In this document: in pieces, positions 25,194-34,011 of the stretch | How the letters are laid out: every line of letters begins with the position of its first letter | Numbering within the stretch: the first letter of the stretch is position 1 | Assembly: GCA_945877185.1 (NCBI GenBank) | Contig: CAMCRD010000010.1 | Span: 1-34,132, forward strand | Reading direction: 5' to 3' | Length of the DNA stretch: 34,132 bases | Source: Candidatus Finniella inopinata | Lineage (GTDB): Bacteria; Pseudomonadota; Alphaproteobacteria; Paracaedibacterales; VGCI01 | The notes under the pieces: model-generated | Databases searched by the model: none | The model's input: the letters and a program-made list of their open reading frames with translations, nothing else | Told to the model about the DNA's origin: nothing | Translations under genes and position numbers: made by a program

Positions 25194-26071
25194 GCGCCCC
25201 TTTAAACTGGATACAATTCATCGGTGCCGTTGAGCTGGGGTTGATCTATAGCCTGGTTGTGATTGGTGTTTACTTATCCTTTCGAACCCTCCAATTCCCC
25301 GATATGACGGTGGATGGAAGCTTTCCCTTAGGGGCAGCTGTTGCGGCAACTTTAATTACCGCTGGGGTAAACCCCTATGCCGCAACCCTTGCCGCCACTT
25401 TGGCTGGTGCTGCCGCTGGCATGGTGACTGCTTGGCTCGCAACTCATTTGCGAATGCTGAATTTGTTGGCAGGTATTTTGACGATGACAGCCTTGTACTC
25501 TGTGAACTTACGGATTATGGGACGGCCCAACATTGCTTTACTTGGAGAGAAAACTATTTTTAGTGGTTCATTGGGGCAGTTGCCAACTTATCTGTCCTTA
25601 GGAATCATCACGATTGCTGTTTCTTTTGGCGTTTATTGGTTCTTAAGTACACGTCTTGGCATGGCTGTTCGTGCCACAGGGAGCAATGCAAAAATGGGGC
25701 GTGCCCAAGGAATCAATGACCGGAGAATGATCACAACGGGCTTAAGCACAGCCAACGCGTTGGTGGCCTTGGGAGGGGCCCTCTTTGCCCAAGTCCACGG
25801 TTTTGCGGATGTTACCATGGGCCTTGGAACGATCATTACAGGTTTGGCCGCTGTAATTATGGGGGAAGCCCTCTTCTCCACAAGAACGGTCTTTCACGCC
25901 ATCATCGCTTGCATGTTGGGAGGGATCCTCTATTTCTTGATCCGCGCCATGGCTTTAAATGTGGAAGGGTTTCAAGCATCTGACTTGAATTTAGTAACAG
26001 CCATTTTGGTTGCAACAGCGATGCTCCTCCCCAACTTAAAAAGCAAAGTTCGTAAAGGAAGAAACTCATGA
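25190..26071 (+). CDS. ABC transporter permease, TrpY-like
   Basis: A 293-residue inner-membrane permease with about eight hydrophobic helices, of the BPD_transp_2 (branched-chain/LivH-like) superfamily that pairs with TrpX-type binding proteins. YLSFRTLQFPDMTVDGSFPLGAA near the N-terminus is typical of this branch. Near the middle, STRLGMAVRATGSNAKMGRAQGIN is the cytoplasmic coupling-helix region that contacts the ATPase. It overlaps the binding protein and the ATPase by four bases each, so stoichiometric translation is likely. Confidence 0.9.
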   Translation: MSAPLNWIQFIGAVELGLIYSLVVIGVYLSFRTLQFPDMTVDGSFPLGAAVAATLITAGVNPYAATLAATLAGAAAGMVTAWLATHLRMLNLLAGILTMTALYSVNLRIMGRPNIALLGEKTIFSGSLGQLPTYLSLGIITIAVSFGVYWFLSTRLGMAVRATGSNAKMGRAQGINDRRMITTGLSTANALVALGGALFAQVHGFADVTMGLGTIITGLAAVIMGEALFSTRTVFHAIIACMLGGILYFLIRAMALNVEGFQASDLNLVTAILVATAMLLPNLKSKVRKGRNS

Positions 26072-26853
26072 TTACGCTCTCACACCTAAAAGTAACTTTC
26101 GCACCGGGAACGGTGATGGAAAAGAAAGCCTTGCGGGGGATAAGCTTAAAGATTGCCGAAGGCGAATTCATCACCGTTATTGGCAGCAATGGCGCCGGAA
26201 AATCCACGCTCCTGAATGCCATTGCAGGTGAAGTCATGTCCACTCAAGGTGCGATTCACATCGATGACAAAGACGTCACGCGCTTGCCAGCCCATGCACG
26301 GGCAGGCTTAGTCGCCCGCGTTTTCCAAGATCCCTTAGCCGGAACGTGTGGAGACTTAACCATTGCGGAGAACATGGCTTTAGCCCATCGGCGAGGCATG
26401 GGCCGCGGCCTTTCCAAAGGGTTATCGCGCTCCGACCGGGAATTTTATGCTGAGACGTTAAAGACCTTGAAGTTGGGCTTGGAAAACCGTCTAGATACGG
26501 CCATGTCTTTACTTTCAGGCGGCCAACGTCAAGCGGTCAGTTTGTTGATGGCAACCTTAAGTCCTTTGAAGATCCTGCTTTTGGACGAGCATAGCTCGGC
26601 CCTTGACCCAAAGACAGCAGCATTTGTGATGAAGCTTACGGAAGAAATTGTAACGCAAAAGGGCCTAACAGCCCTCATGGTAACGCACAGTTTGCAACAA
26701 GCGCTTCACAGTGGTACGCGAACCGTGATGCTTCATGAGGGAAAAGTGATATATGATGTTTCCGGGAAAGAACGCAGTAAATTGACTGTCCCCGATTTAC
26801 TCAAACAATTCGGCACCGCCATGGATGACGACCGATTGTTGTTAGAACAATAA
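26068..26853 (+). CDS. ABC transporter ATP-binding protein, TrpZ-like
   Basis: A 261-residue ATPase energising the adjacent permease. Walker A reads GSNGAGKST (about residues 38-46), the Q-loop FQDPLAGTCGDLTIAENM, the signature LSGGQRQAV, Walker B ILLLDEHSSALDP and the H-loop VTHS. D-E-H in Walker B, instead of D-E-P, is seen in this transporter subfamily. It starts in an ATGA overlap with the permease and closes the operon. The downstream palindromic repeat (26901-27040) separates it from tsaE. Confidence 0.9.
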   Translation: MITLSHLKVTFAPGTVMEKKALRGISLKIAEGEFITVIGSNGAGKSTLLNAIAGEVMSTQGAIHIDDKDVTRLPAHARAGLVARVFQDPLAGTCGDLTIAENMALAHRRGMGRGLSKGLSRSDREFYAETLKTLKLGLENRLDTAMSLLSGGQRQAVSLLMATLSPLKILLLDEHSSALDPKTAAFVMKLTEEIVTQKGLTALMVTHSLQQALHSGTRTVMLHEGKVIYDVSGKERSKLTVPDLLKQFGTAMDDDRLLLEQ

Positions 26854-26900
26854 GAGGGGGATTTAGTTTACTTTGTCTTTTTTAGAAACAACAACATACA

Positions 26901-27040
26901 GTCATTGCGAGCACTCTACGACCCACAAGGGTCGGGAATGCGCGGCAATCCATGTATTTTTGAATTTTTCAACACAATGAATGTTGATTAGGAGCCTTGA
27001 ATACATGGATCGCCACGTCGCATACGCTCCTCGCGATGAC
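26901..27040. repeat. 140-bp palindromic dispersed-type repeat
   Basis: The ends are GTCATTGCGAG (26901-26911) and CTCGCGATGAC (27030-27040), inverted with one mismatch. Inside, GGCAATCCATGTATT pairs with AATACATGGATCGCC at 14 of 15 positions, and TCAACA/TGTTGA form the tip. Transcribed, it would fold into a long near-continuous hairpin. Elements with these ends are common intergenic repeats in bacterial genomes. There is no coding capacity. It lies between the ABC operon and the tsaE operon and could terminate or process the transcript. Confidence 0.75.
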
Positions 27041-27120
27041 GGTGGCTGGGAATTCGAAACTTCTGGTGAACCTAACGTCATCATTGGTTTTTCCATATCT
27101 AATTGGTTGAGAGATCGCCT

Positions 27121-27597
27121 TTGAATAATTTTTTGAACACATTCACATACACCCTGACCCAGCCAGACCTTATAATCCTGGCTAAACCTTTGGCTAAAGC
27201 TTTGCGCAAAGGGGATGTCATTGCCTTATGGGGAGATTTAGGTGTGGGCAAGACAACGTTTGCCCGTATCCTCATTCAAAGTTTAGTAGGGGAGACCATT
27301 GAGGTACCAAGTCCAACGTTTACGCTCGTACAGATCTATGATTCTCCTAAAAGTGAGGTCTGGCATTGTGATTTATACCGCTTGAAAGACCCTGAAGAAG
27401 CCTTTGAGCTTGGTCTAGAAGATGCTTTTCACGACGCCATATGCTTGATAGAATGGCCTGAGCGGTTGGGAAATTTGTTGCCCCGCCGACGCATTGATGT
27501 GCTGTTGAAAATCGTCAATGAAATAACCCGAGAAATGACCCTGACTTTAGTAGGATCCCATGAGCCACTCCAAACTATTCTTGAAACAACAAGTTGA
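27121..27597 (+). CDS. tsaE: tRNA threonylcarbamoyladenosine biosynthesis ATPase TsaE
   Basis: Works with TsaB and TsaD to make t6A37 on ANN-decoding tRNAs. The P-loop reads WGDLGVGKTTFARIL, and PSPTFTLVQIY and HCDLYRLKDPEEAFELGLED are family-typical. The C-terminal IEWPERL tail is present. Starts available are TTG codons (27103, 27121, 27133); 27121 is preferred because GAGAGA lies 6 bases upstream, giving 158 residues. It overlaps the downstream kinase gene by 38 bases, as in the alphaproteobacterial tsaE-amgK pairing. Confidence 0.92.
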   Translation: MNNFLNTFTYTLTQPDLIILAKPLAKALRKGDVIALWGDLGVGKTTFARILIQSLVGETIEVPSPTFTLVQIYDSPKSEVWHCDLYRLKDPEEAFELGLEDAFHDAICLIEWPERLGNLLPRRRIDVLLKIVNEITREMTLTLVGSHEPLQTILETTS

Positions 27598-28555
27598 AGA
27601 CCACGTCCGTCATGGGGAGCGGCATGCGTTTCTAAAACATCACGCTCAGACACTCATTGCTCTGCCCTCAGATGCGTCCAAAAGGCGGTATTTTCGCTAT
27701 GAGAGAGGGCTTTTGATGGATGCCCCTCATCCAGAAAATCCTGGCCAGTTCTTCCAGGTCGCGACCTACTTAAGGTCTCTCGGACTCTCTGCTCCTTCCG
27801 TCTTCGACCATGATCTCTCTCAAGGGTTTTTGGCCCTGGAGGATTTTGGTCACACAACCTATACAAACCTTCTCCAGGAAGGTGAAGATCCTTATCCCCT
27901 CTATGAATTAGCTGTGGATACGCTCATTGCCCTTCATCAACGTGCAACAGATTGCCCAGATTTTATCCCGCCCTATGATACGGAACTTATGTTGCGTGAA
28001 GTAACTCAATTTGTCGATTGGTACTTGGCCCACACGATGGGAATAACGTTGTCAAATCTTGAGAGACAGACTTATCTCGATCTTTGGACACCTGTTTTTG
28101 AAAAAGCTTTAAAGCTTCCCCAGACACTGGTTTTACGAGACTACCATGTGGATAATTTGATGCGGTTGGAGGGACGCTCTGATGTGGCCGCCTGCGGTCT
28201 TCTCGATTTTCAAGATGCGGGATGGGGACCGATTATTTACGATTTAGTCTCTCTTGTCGAAGATGAGCGCTTAGATGTAGAGCCTGCCCTCGTTGAGCAT
28301 TGCTGGCAACGATATTTATCCGCTTTTCCCCTTCTGGATGAGCCAACCTTAAAAACAGCTGGGTGCATTTTAGGGGCCGGTCGTCATGCCAAAAACATTG
28401 GTGTTTTTACACGGTTAGCTGTCAGAGATGGCAAACCCCATTACTTAAACCATCTTCCCCGCATGTGGAAAATGTTGCAAAGCTGTTTGAACCATCCAGA
28501 TTTGTACCAACTTAAAGCGTGGTTTAATCATTACTCAAGTGGAGTTCGCTGTTAA
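27560..28555 (+). CDS. amgK: Sugar kinase of the aminoglycoside-phosphotransferase fold, AmgK-like
   Basis: A 331-residue APH-fold kinase. AmgK phosphorylates N-acetylmuramate or N-acetylglucosamine at C1 in a peptidoglycan-recycling bypass. The N-lobe has SDASKRRYFRY; the catalytic loop is LRDYHVDNLM (Asp-x-His-x-x-Asn) and the metal site is LLDFQDAGWGP. ATG 27560 has AGGA just upstream and overlaps tsaE. The recycling role comes from the family and from the tsaE-amgK order. The partner murU is not seen here; yacG follows instead. Confidence 0.8.
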   Translation: MSHSKLFLKQQVEDHVRHGERHAFLKHHAQTLIALPSDASKRRYFRYERGLLMDAPHPENPGQFFQVATYLRSLGLSAPSVFDHDLSQGFLALEDFGHTTYTNLLQEGEDPYPLYELAVDTLIALHQRATDCPDFIPPYDTELMLREVTQFVDWYLAHTMGITLSNLERQTYLDLWTPVFEKALKLPQTLVLRDYHVDNLMRLEGRSDVAACGLLDFQDAGWGPIIYDLVSLVEDERLDVEPALVEHCWQRYLSAFPLLDEPTLKTAGCILGAGRHAKNIGVFTRLAVRDGKPHYLNHLPRMWKMLQSCLNHPDLYQLKAWFNHYSSGVRC

Positions 28556-28728
28556 TGTCCTGTCCCATTTGTCAAAACCCTGTCAATAAAGACTTTGCGC
28601 CCTTTTGTTCAAAGATGTGTAAAAATATTGATCTCATCAAATGGTTCAAGGAAGATTATCGCATCCCAACACAAGAGCCTATAACGAACGAGGATGGGAA
28701 AGAGGAAGAGAACGATTCAAATTCTTAA
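28555..28728 (+). CDS. yacG: YacG-type zinc-binding DNA gyrase inhibitor
   Basis: A 57-residue protein, too short for most gene finders. The zinc ligands are C-x2-C (SCPIC) followed by PFCSKMC, the C-x2-C ... C-x3-C pattern of YacG, and KNIDLIKWF completes the signature. The C-terminus is acidic (EDGKEEEND). In E. coli YacG binds GyrB and limits gyrase. Its start ATG shares one base with the stop of amgK (TAATG), so it is translationally coupled and belongs to the tsaE-amgK-yacG operon. Confidence 0.9.
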   Translation: MSCPICQNPVNKDFAPFCSKMCKNIDLIKWFKEDYRIPTQEPITNEDGKEEENDSNS

Positions 28729-28897
28729 TTTCCTCCCACCCCATGCAGCAACTGAATAAACTGGCTTTTTTCTGCAGAATCCCTTAGATTTCTTTATGTG
28801 GGGTAGCTGCTCAGCTGGCATAGCTGTCATCCTGGGGTTTCTGAATAGTTGCTAAATGAACTGAATTCACAAAAATAAATATACGTATGGTTAGTTT

Positions 28898-30142
28898 ATG
28901 AAAACGAAAATGAATAGTCTGTCCCTGCATCGTCTCACGCCCATATTGCTTATGTTTGCGGTGCTGGCGTTTGAGATGTCCACGGATATTTATGTCTCAA
29001 GCTTACCAGAAATGGGGCATTTCTTCCATGTCCCTGATGCGACCGTTCAAACGACCGTCAGTGTGTATCTTTTAGGGTTTGCGTTACTCGGTCTTATTGC
29101 AGGTCCCTTGTCCGATAGTATTGGACGGCGTCCCGTTATTTTAGGAAGCGTGTCTATCTTTGCCCTTGGCAGCATCAGCTGCTGGTTCGCCCCAACGATG
29201 ATGAGTTTAACCGCCGCCCGCTTTGCCCAAGGCATTGGCGCAGGTATGACCATGGTTGTCTCAACAGCCATTCTAAAGGACATCTATGATGAGAAAAATT
29301 TCTCCCGAATTTTATCAACCATGGGAATGGTCATCGCCTTATCCCCGATGGTTGCCCCTATTATTGGCGGAAAAATCGCGGATATTTGGGGATGGAAAAG
29401 TTGTTTTTTCACCATCGCACTTGTAGCCAGTATCATATGGTTTGCCATCGTCGTCTGTCTAAGGGAAAGCTTAAGCCCGGAGCACAGAGCAACCCACCAC
29501 TCCCGTTTTTCTGGCCGACTTCTTCTGGAGACCTATGGACAACTCCTTAAACGGCGTGAGATTGTTATCTTCGCTTTGATCTCCGCCATTACCTATGGAG
29601 GATTGTGGGCTTGGATTGTTGAAGCGCCATTTTATATGATTAATGTTCTTGAAATCAAAAGCGTTGATTATGGATATTATGCGGCTGTAGGCCCTGGCGC
29701 TTATATATTCGGAACATTTCTCAACCGGCGATGCGTTATCTTTTATGGAATTGAGCGTATGCTCGCTGGCGGATTATGCTTGATGATTTTGGGGGCAGGC
29801 CTCGCCTTGGTTGCAACGTTTTATTGGCCTTTCTCCCTGGTAGCCCTTTATATCTCTTTTTCGATATATGCCATTGGTTTAGCGCCTGTGTTTGCAAATG
29901 CTGTTACAAAAGCTGTTTCCGTTATTCCTTCCGAGCGGGGTGGCGCGTCTGCCTTACTAAATACACTCGAAATGGGCATTTCTGCTTTATGTGCCGTGCT
30001 CGTGGGCTTTTTAAGCAATGGCACCCTTGTCCCTTGCACCGCCATGATGCTTGCCGGTAGCATTTTATGCGCCATGATGTTTGTCAGTACCGCCAAATAC
30101 ATCCCCGAATCTAAAGCCCTCTCAACCCCTTCTGAGGGATAA
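28898..30142 (+). CDS. Bcr/CflA-family drug efflux MFS transporter
   Basis: A 414-residue inner-membrane protein with about 12 hydrophobic helices, of the DHA1 branch (Bcr/CflA). TDIYVSSLPEMG near the N-terminus is the family helix-1 signature, and GPLSDSIGRRPVIL is MFS motif A between helices 2 and 3. Substrates cannot be predicted. No strong ribosome site is seen. The abcF gene begins five bases after its stop and its ribosome site lies in the last codons, so the two are co-translated. The intergenic stretch before it (28729-28897) holds nothing I can name. Confidence 0.9.
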   Translation: MKTKMNSLSLHRLTPILLMFAVLAFEMSTDIYVSSLPEMGHFFHVPDATVQTTVSVYLLGFALLGLIAGPLSDSIGRRPVILGSVSIFALGSISCWFAPTMMSLTAARFAQGIGAGMTMVVSTAILKDIYDEKNFSRILSTMGMVIALSPMVAPIIGGKIADIWGWKSCFFTIALVASIIWFAIVVCLRESLSPEHRATHHSRFSGRLLLETYGQLLKRREIVIFALISAITYGGLWAWIVEAPFYMINVLEIKSVDYGYYAAVGPGAYIFGTFLNRRCVIFYGIERMLAGGLCLMILGAGLALVATFYWPFSLVALYISFSIYAIGLAPVFANAVTKAVSVIPSERGGASALLNTLEMGISALCAVLVGFLSNGTLVPCTAMMLAGSILCAMMFVSTAKYIPESKALSTPSEG

Positions 30143-30147
30143 GAATT

Positions 30148-31932
30148 ATGGCACAACCCCCTCTCATATCTTTGCGGGATATTTCTCTGTCATTTGGAGG
30201 AAAGCCTTTATTTGAAGGCCTGTTCAACAATATTACCAAGGGTGATAAAACCTGCTTGGTGGGACGCAATGGATGTGGCAAATCCACTTTCCTAAAAGTT
30301 GTTTGTGGTCAAATCGACTTTGATCGTGGGGAGCGTTTCGTCCAACCTGGAACGCGCATTTCCTATCTGCCCCAGGATGTTTGGTTAGAACCCGACCAAA
30401 CCCCCAAACAATTTGTTATGCAATCTGGGTGTGCAGCCTTTGAAGCTGATGAAATCCTTGATCTATTAAAAATGGACAGTGATCGTTTGATGGATGGCTT
30501 TTCTGGGGGAGAACGTCGACGAGTTGCCCTAGCCCGCGCACTCGTTGGAGAGCCCGATGTCTTGTTATTAGATGAACCCACAAACCATCTAGACCTCCCC
30601 ACCATCGAATGGCTCGAAGAATTTTTGAGACAACATACGGGTGCGCTTTTGACCATCAGCCATGACCGAACTTTTCTGGAACGGGTTTCAAGCTCCTGCT
30701 TGTGGTTAGATCGAGGAACTTTACATCGTCATAATAAAGGCTTCCAAGACTTTGAAAATTGGTCGGAGCATCTTTTGGCCGAAGAAGAAAAGCATATGAG
30801 CAAGATGAACACAAAGCTGAAGGAAGAACTCCATTGGCTTCACCGAGGGGTAACGGCCCGGCGGAAACGAAACCAAGGACGCCTTCGGGAACTGAATAAA
30901 TTGAGGGACCAAAAGCGCGCCATTTTATCTGGCCAAGTGGGCAAGTTGAAAATGAGCGGTGCCGAGACTGAAGGCGGAAGTAAAATGGTGATTGAAGCGC
31001 AATCCATTTCCAAAGCCTTAGGCGATAAATCCCTCATTCAGAATTTTTCGACACGCATTTTGCGGGGTGATCGCATTGGCATTATCGGCCCCAATGGAAC
31101 AGGAAAAACCACGCTGATCCGCATGCTCGGCGGGGTTTCACCCCCAGACACAGGATCGGTTCGAATTGGGAAAACAATCGATCTCATCTATTTTGATCAG
31201 TTGCGGGACAGTTTAAAACCCAATGACACCCTTTGGCAAAATTTATGTGACACCGGCGGCGATCACGTCACGGTTCAAGGCCAACCCCGCCATGTTATGG
31301 CGTATCTGAAAGACTTCTTATTTGAGGAAAAACAAGTTCGTTCGCCCGTCTCTATTCTATCCGGAGGTGAAAAGAACCGCCTCGCCCTTGCCAAAGCTCT
31401 CACCAAACCCGGTAACCTCCTCATCCTGGATGAACCCACCAACGACCTCGATATGGACACCCTCGATTTGTTGATTGAGATGGTGAGCGACTTTACGGGG
31501 ACACTCCTCATCGTCAGCCATGATCGCGATTTTCTCGATAGACTCACCACGTCGATTATTGCCCTTGAAGGCGATGGCCTCATCCGTGAATGTGTGGGGG
31601 GGTATCAAGATTATGTTCGCCAATTCCCTCCGCAAAAGGATAGAGGGAAAGCATTAAAGGCAACGCCCAAAGAAAATATTGAACGACCTAAAACTCCCCG
31701 CAAGGTGAGCTACAACGAAAAGCGCGAGTATGACCTTCTTCCCACACGCATGGATGAATTGATGAAAGAGATTTCACAAAGCGAAGCGCGCCTTGAAGAT
31801 CCCACCTTCTATCAAAATCACCCTCAAGAATTTATGAAAGTAACGGAAAGCCTCCATACTACCAAAGAAGAACTCGCTCGCGCAGAGACGCGGTGGCTAG
31901 AGTTGGATGAGATGATAAATGAGACCCGATAG
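30148..31932 (+). CDS. uup: Uup-type ABC-F ATPase
   Basis: A 594-residue soluble protein with two ABC ATPase halves and no membrane segment. Half 1 has GRNGCGKSTF, FSGGERRRVALARAL and LLLDEPTNHLD. Half 2 has GPNGTGKTTL, LSGGEKNRLALAKAL and LILDEPTNDLD. A linker rich in Lys/Arg between them and a C-terminal coiled-coil tail (residues about 520-594, REYDLLPTRMDELMKEIS) fit Uup, which acts on the ribosome or DNA junctions. The tail distinguishes it from EttA. It follows the efflux gene by five bases. Confidence 0.92.
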   Translation: MAQPPLISLRDISLSFGGKPLFEGLFNNITKGDKTCLVGRNGCGKSTFLKVVCGQIDFDRGERFVQPGTRISYLPQDVWLEPDQTPKQFVMQSGCAAFEADEILDLLKMDSDRLMDGFSGGERRRVALARALVGEPDVLLLDEPTNHLDLPTIEWLEEFLRQHTGALLTISHDRTFLERVSSSCLWLDRGTLHRHNKGFQDFENWSEHLLAEEEKHMSKMNTKLKEELHWLHRGVTARRKRNQGRLRELNKLRDQKRAILSGQVGKLKMSGAETEGGSKMVIEAQSISKALGDKSLIQNFSTRILRGDRIGIIGPNGTGKTTLIRMLGGVSPPDTGSVRIGKTIDLIYFDQLRDSLKPNDTLWQNLCDTGGDHVTVQGQPRHVMAYLKDFLFEEKQVRSPVSILSGGEKNRLALAKALTKPGNLLILDEPTNDLDMDTLDLLIEMVSDFTGTLLIVSHDRDFLDRLTTSIIALEGDGLIRECVGGYQDYVRQFPPQKDRGKALKATPKENIERPKTPRKVSYNEKREYDLLPTRMDELMKEISQSEARLEDPTFYQNHPQEFMKVTESLHTTKEELARAETRWLELDEMINETR

Positions 31933-31951
31933 CCGGTAACACACCTCAAAT

Positions 31952-33133
31952 TCAGAAAGACTGAGGAGGTTTAATAGGCCAATTATAAAGTAAGGCAATA
32001 GCCTCGAGGATTTCGAGACATAGCGACCATCCATTATCAGAATTCGTCATAATTACCGCCCCCATACCCTGATTTTTAAAACCAAAAATAAGGGCCTTAT
32101 ATCCAGCATTATCTCCACCATGTGCAAACCAAGCATTTTTCCCTGAGCCCCCCACTCTTAATCCAAGACCAAAGCTATCATGAAGCGGAGTTAGCATTTC
32201 TATAACCATAGGTTGAGTAAGAATCTTACCATGATTTTCCATGGCTTTCTGGATCTCTAGAATAAATTTGGCTAAATCCCTTGGGGTTGTCCATAGCCCA
32301 CCTGCCGTGAGGTCTGCAATATTGTAATAAGGATAAGGCATTGAATTACCTTGTTCATTATATCCAAAAGCAATTTTACCATGCATATCAAAAGGAACAG
32401 GATAAACAAATGTACTATTCTCCATTTTGAGAGGTTCCAAAACATGGGCCTTTATCAACTCAGAAAATGGCTTCTGATAATATTCTTCTAGGATTAACTG
32501 TATCACTGTATAACCCGCACCCGAATATTGAAATTTCTGGCCAGGGATGAATTCTAACTCTAGAGCTCCTGATAAAGCAGGAGAGCTTCCTGTGAGAATT
32601 TGTAGTGTCGTAGGTAAAGGGTGACCTTGAGGATACATGGGTCTTCTTCCTGTTTGAAAACCTGCGGTATGGCTTAATAGCTTCCTTAATGTCACTGGAG
32701 CGGAGGAGAAAGAGGTTCTCAGAACATGCCAGCCTCTTAAAAAACCGTTAATATCCTTATCTATATCTAACTTACCTGTTTGGATTAATTCTAGAATAGC
32801 CAATGCTGAAACAGGCTTGCTAAGGGAGCAAGCTTGAAATAAAGTATCGCTTTGCGCTGGAATAAGAGTCTCTTTTTGAGCTGTTCCATAAGCTTGCGCC
32901 CAATCAATTTGTCCTTGATAAATAACAGCTATAGAGACAGCGGGAACATGAAAGCTTTTAAGCTTCTGAGAAATATTAAACGTTTGCTCAAACTTTGTTT
33001 GGTAAGCTACTTTGGCCGAAGAATTGAATAGAATTATCACAAGTCCAGAGAGGACCAAAACCCCTAAAAGAAGGACAGGCCATGTTCTTTTAGAAGAGAG
33101 CTTCGTGTAAATTTTATAGATGTTCTGGAACAT
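31952..33133 (-). CDS. Beta-lactamase-fold serine hydrolase, membrane-anchored
   Basis: A 393-residue protein of the class C/PBP4* (beta-lactamase-like) family. Residues about 17-36 form one membrane helix, so the catalytic domain faces the periplasm. The catalytic SxxK is S103-LS-K106. The Tyr motif is YSG, instead of Y-x-N, in a QYSGAGYTV stretch, and HGGDNAG replaces the K-T-G box, as in esterase-like members. It is more likely a peptidase or esterase than a resistance enzyme. The gene is AT-rich. It converges on uup with 19 bases between the stops; no strong ribosome site was found. Confidence 0.82.
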   Translation of the reverse strand: MFQNIYKIYTKLSSKRTWPVLLLGVLVLSGLVIILFNSSAKVAYQTKFEQTFNISQKLKSFHVPAVSIAVIYQGQIDWAQAYGTAQKETLIPAQSDTLFQACSLSKPVSALAILELIQTGKLDIDKDINGFLRGWHVLRTSFSSAPVTLRKLLSHTAGFQTGRRPMYPQGHPLPTTLQILTGSSPALSGALELEFIPGQKFQYSGAGYTVIQLILEEYYQKPFSELIKAHVLEPLKMENSTFVYPVPFDMHGKIAFGYNEQGNSMPYPYYNIADLTAGGLWTTPRDLAKFILEIQKAMENHGKILTQPMVIEMLTPLHDSFGLGLRVGGSGKNAWFAHGGDNAGYKALIFGFKNQGMGAVIMTNSDNGWSLCLEILEAIALLYNWPIKPPQSF

Positions 33134-33290
33134 GAAGTTCTTATTGTATCAATAAATAAAACAATAAGCAAAAACATATTAACTTAGAGACAAGGATGTC
33201 AATCCCCCATAGGTTTAACTCTGACCACCTGACAGATTTTTTGGACCAACATGGCCACCGAAGAAGAAGAAAATGTACCCCTCCCCCGCC

Positions 33291-33560
33291 TCACAACCTA
33301 CGAAGTTTTTTGTATACGTCATCGTCATTCCTCTTTCCAACGAGAGGAACCACCAATACCTCTTCCCCTTCAATCGTATAGATAATCCGATATTCCCCAA
33401 AATCCACCCGATACCAAGAGCTCCCTTTAAGAAGAGCGCTATCCGCACCGTGACCTTTTTGTCTGAGCTCCATAATTTTTATAGCCAATTGCTTTTGCTG
33501 TTTGGGGGGGAGACTGCTTAAGAATTTTTGTGCTTTTTTAGAAAGTTGAAGATTAAGCAT
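33291..33560 (-). CDS. RelE/ParE-family toxin of a type II toxin-antitoxin system
   Basis: An 89-residue basic protein. The SKKAQKFLSSLPPKQQKQLAIKI helices and WYRVDFGEYRIIYTIEGEEVLVV match the RelE fold, whose members usually cleave mRNA on the ribosome. The ATG lies inside the last codons of the antitoxin gene (eight-base overlap), typical of coupled pairs. The toxin frame is intact while its antitoxin is frameshifted, so the toxin must be weak, silent, or neutralised elsewhere. Confidence 0.85.
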   Translation of the reverse strand: MLNLQLSKKAQKFLSSLPPKQQKQLAIKIMELRQKGHGADSALLKGSSWYRVDFGEYRIIYTIEGEEVLVVPLVGKRNDDDVYKKLRRL

Positions 33561-33797
33561 TAAGGAGATCGTTTAAAAAATTCTCACTCTCCTCCACAGA
33601 TAAAAGCCCTTCTTTTTTGGCTGCCTCTGCTTTTAAAGACCACATGAGTTCATCAACCTCATTCAATCTTTCAAACTCTTCTTGAGATAAAATGACCGCG
33701 ACCGACCTTGTTTTTCAATAGACACCGTCTCTTGACGCGCCACATCAAGCCATTTGCCAAAATGAACCTTAGCTTCAGTTGCAGATATATGGATCAT
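33553..33797 (-). pseudogene. Frameshifted Phd/YefM-type antitoxin
   Basis: ATG 33797 has an ideal AAGGAGG ribosome site. The first part (IHISATEAKVHFGKWLDVAR to EKQGR) is Phd-like, but this frame ends at 33663. The other frame continues with SVAVILSQEEFERLNEV and reaches the stop at 33553-33555, overlapping the toxin start. The break falls in a GACC tandem (33700-33707 on the plus strand), consistent with loss of one four-base unit, though a one-base change would also explain it. Joined, the protein would be about 82 residues. A sequencing error remains possible. Confidence 0.75.
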
Positions 33798-33836
33798 GTG
33801 TACCTCCTTCATGTTCTAATTAATATACAATATAGT

Positions 33837-33848
33837 GTTTTGATCAAA
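33837..33848. promoter_or_regulatory. 12-bp palindrome overlapping the toxin-antitoxin promoter
   Basis: TTTTGATCAAAA is self-complementary. Read on the minus strand, TTGATC lies about 16 bases from TATTAAT, a possible -35/-10 pair ahead of the antitoxin start. Type II antitoxins commonly bind such palindromes to repress their own operon, so this is a likely operator, by inference. Confidence 0.45.
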
Positions 33849-33919
33849 ATAGTCAATAAGTTCTTTTTGATCATTATGAGATGGGGGCAAGGAACTATGT
33901 GCCCGCGAAAAAACCCACT

Positions 33920-34007
33920 AGGCCTCTGCAGAACCAAGAATTTTGGTTCCTGGCCAGGAAAAAAATTATGAGAGACCGGAGTTTACATGAGAGTAAATGA
34001 GGACTCG
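33920..34007. mobile_element. Second, diverged copy of the 144-bp MITE (left part)
   Basis: It matches 11195-11282 closely, beginning AGGCCTCTGCAGAACC against AGACCTCTTGCAGAACC, through the GAACCAAGAATTTTGGTTC hairpin and the CCTGGCCAGG palindrome. The match decays near 34007, where a tandem repeat begins. The right end is beyond the window. Confidence 0.8.
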
Positions 34008-34011
34008 CCAC

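Noticed and set aside
28800-28850. A tRNA-like stretch (GTAGCTGCTCAGCTGG)
   Set aside because: No acceptor stem, anticodon arm or T-arm could be fitted around it.
31932-31975. Bidirectional terminator between uup and the serine hydrolase
   Set aside because: The stem ACCTC/GAGGT with inner CAG/CTG is interrupted and no T-run follows, so it was not called.
33708-33971. An 87-residue plus-strand ORF opposite the antitoxin and into the MITE
   Set aside because: It is antisense to the antitoxin start region and runs into the repeat; no ribosome site.
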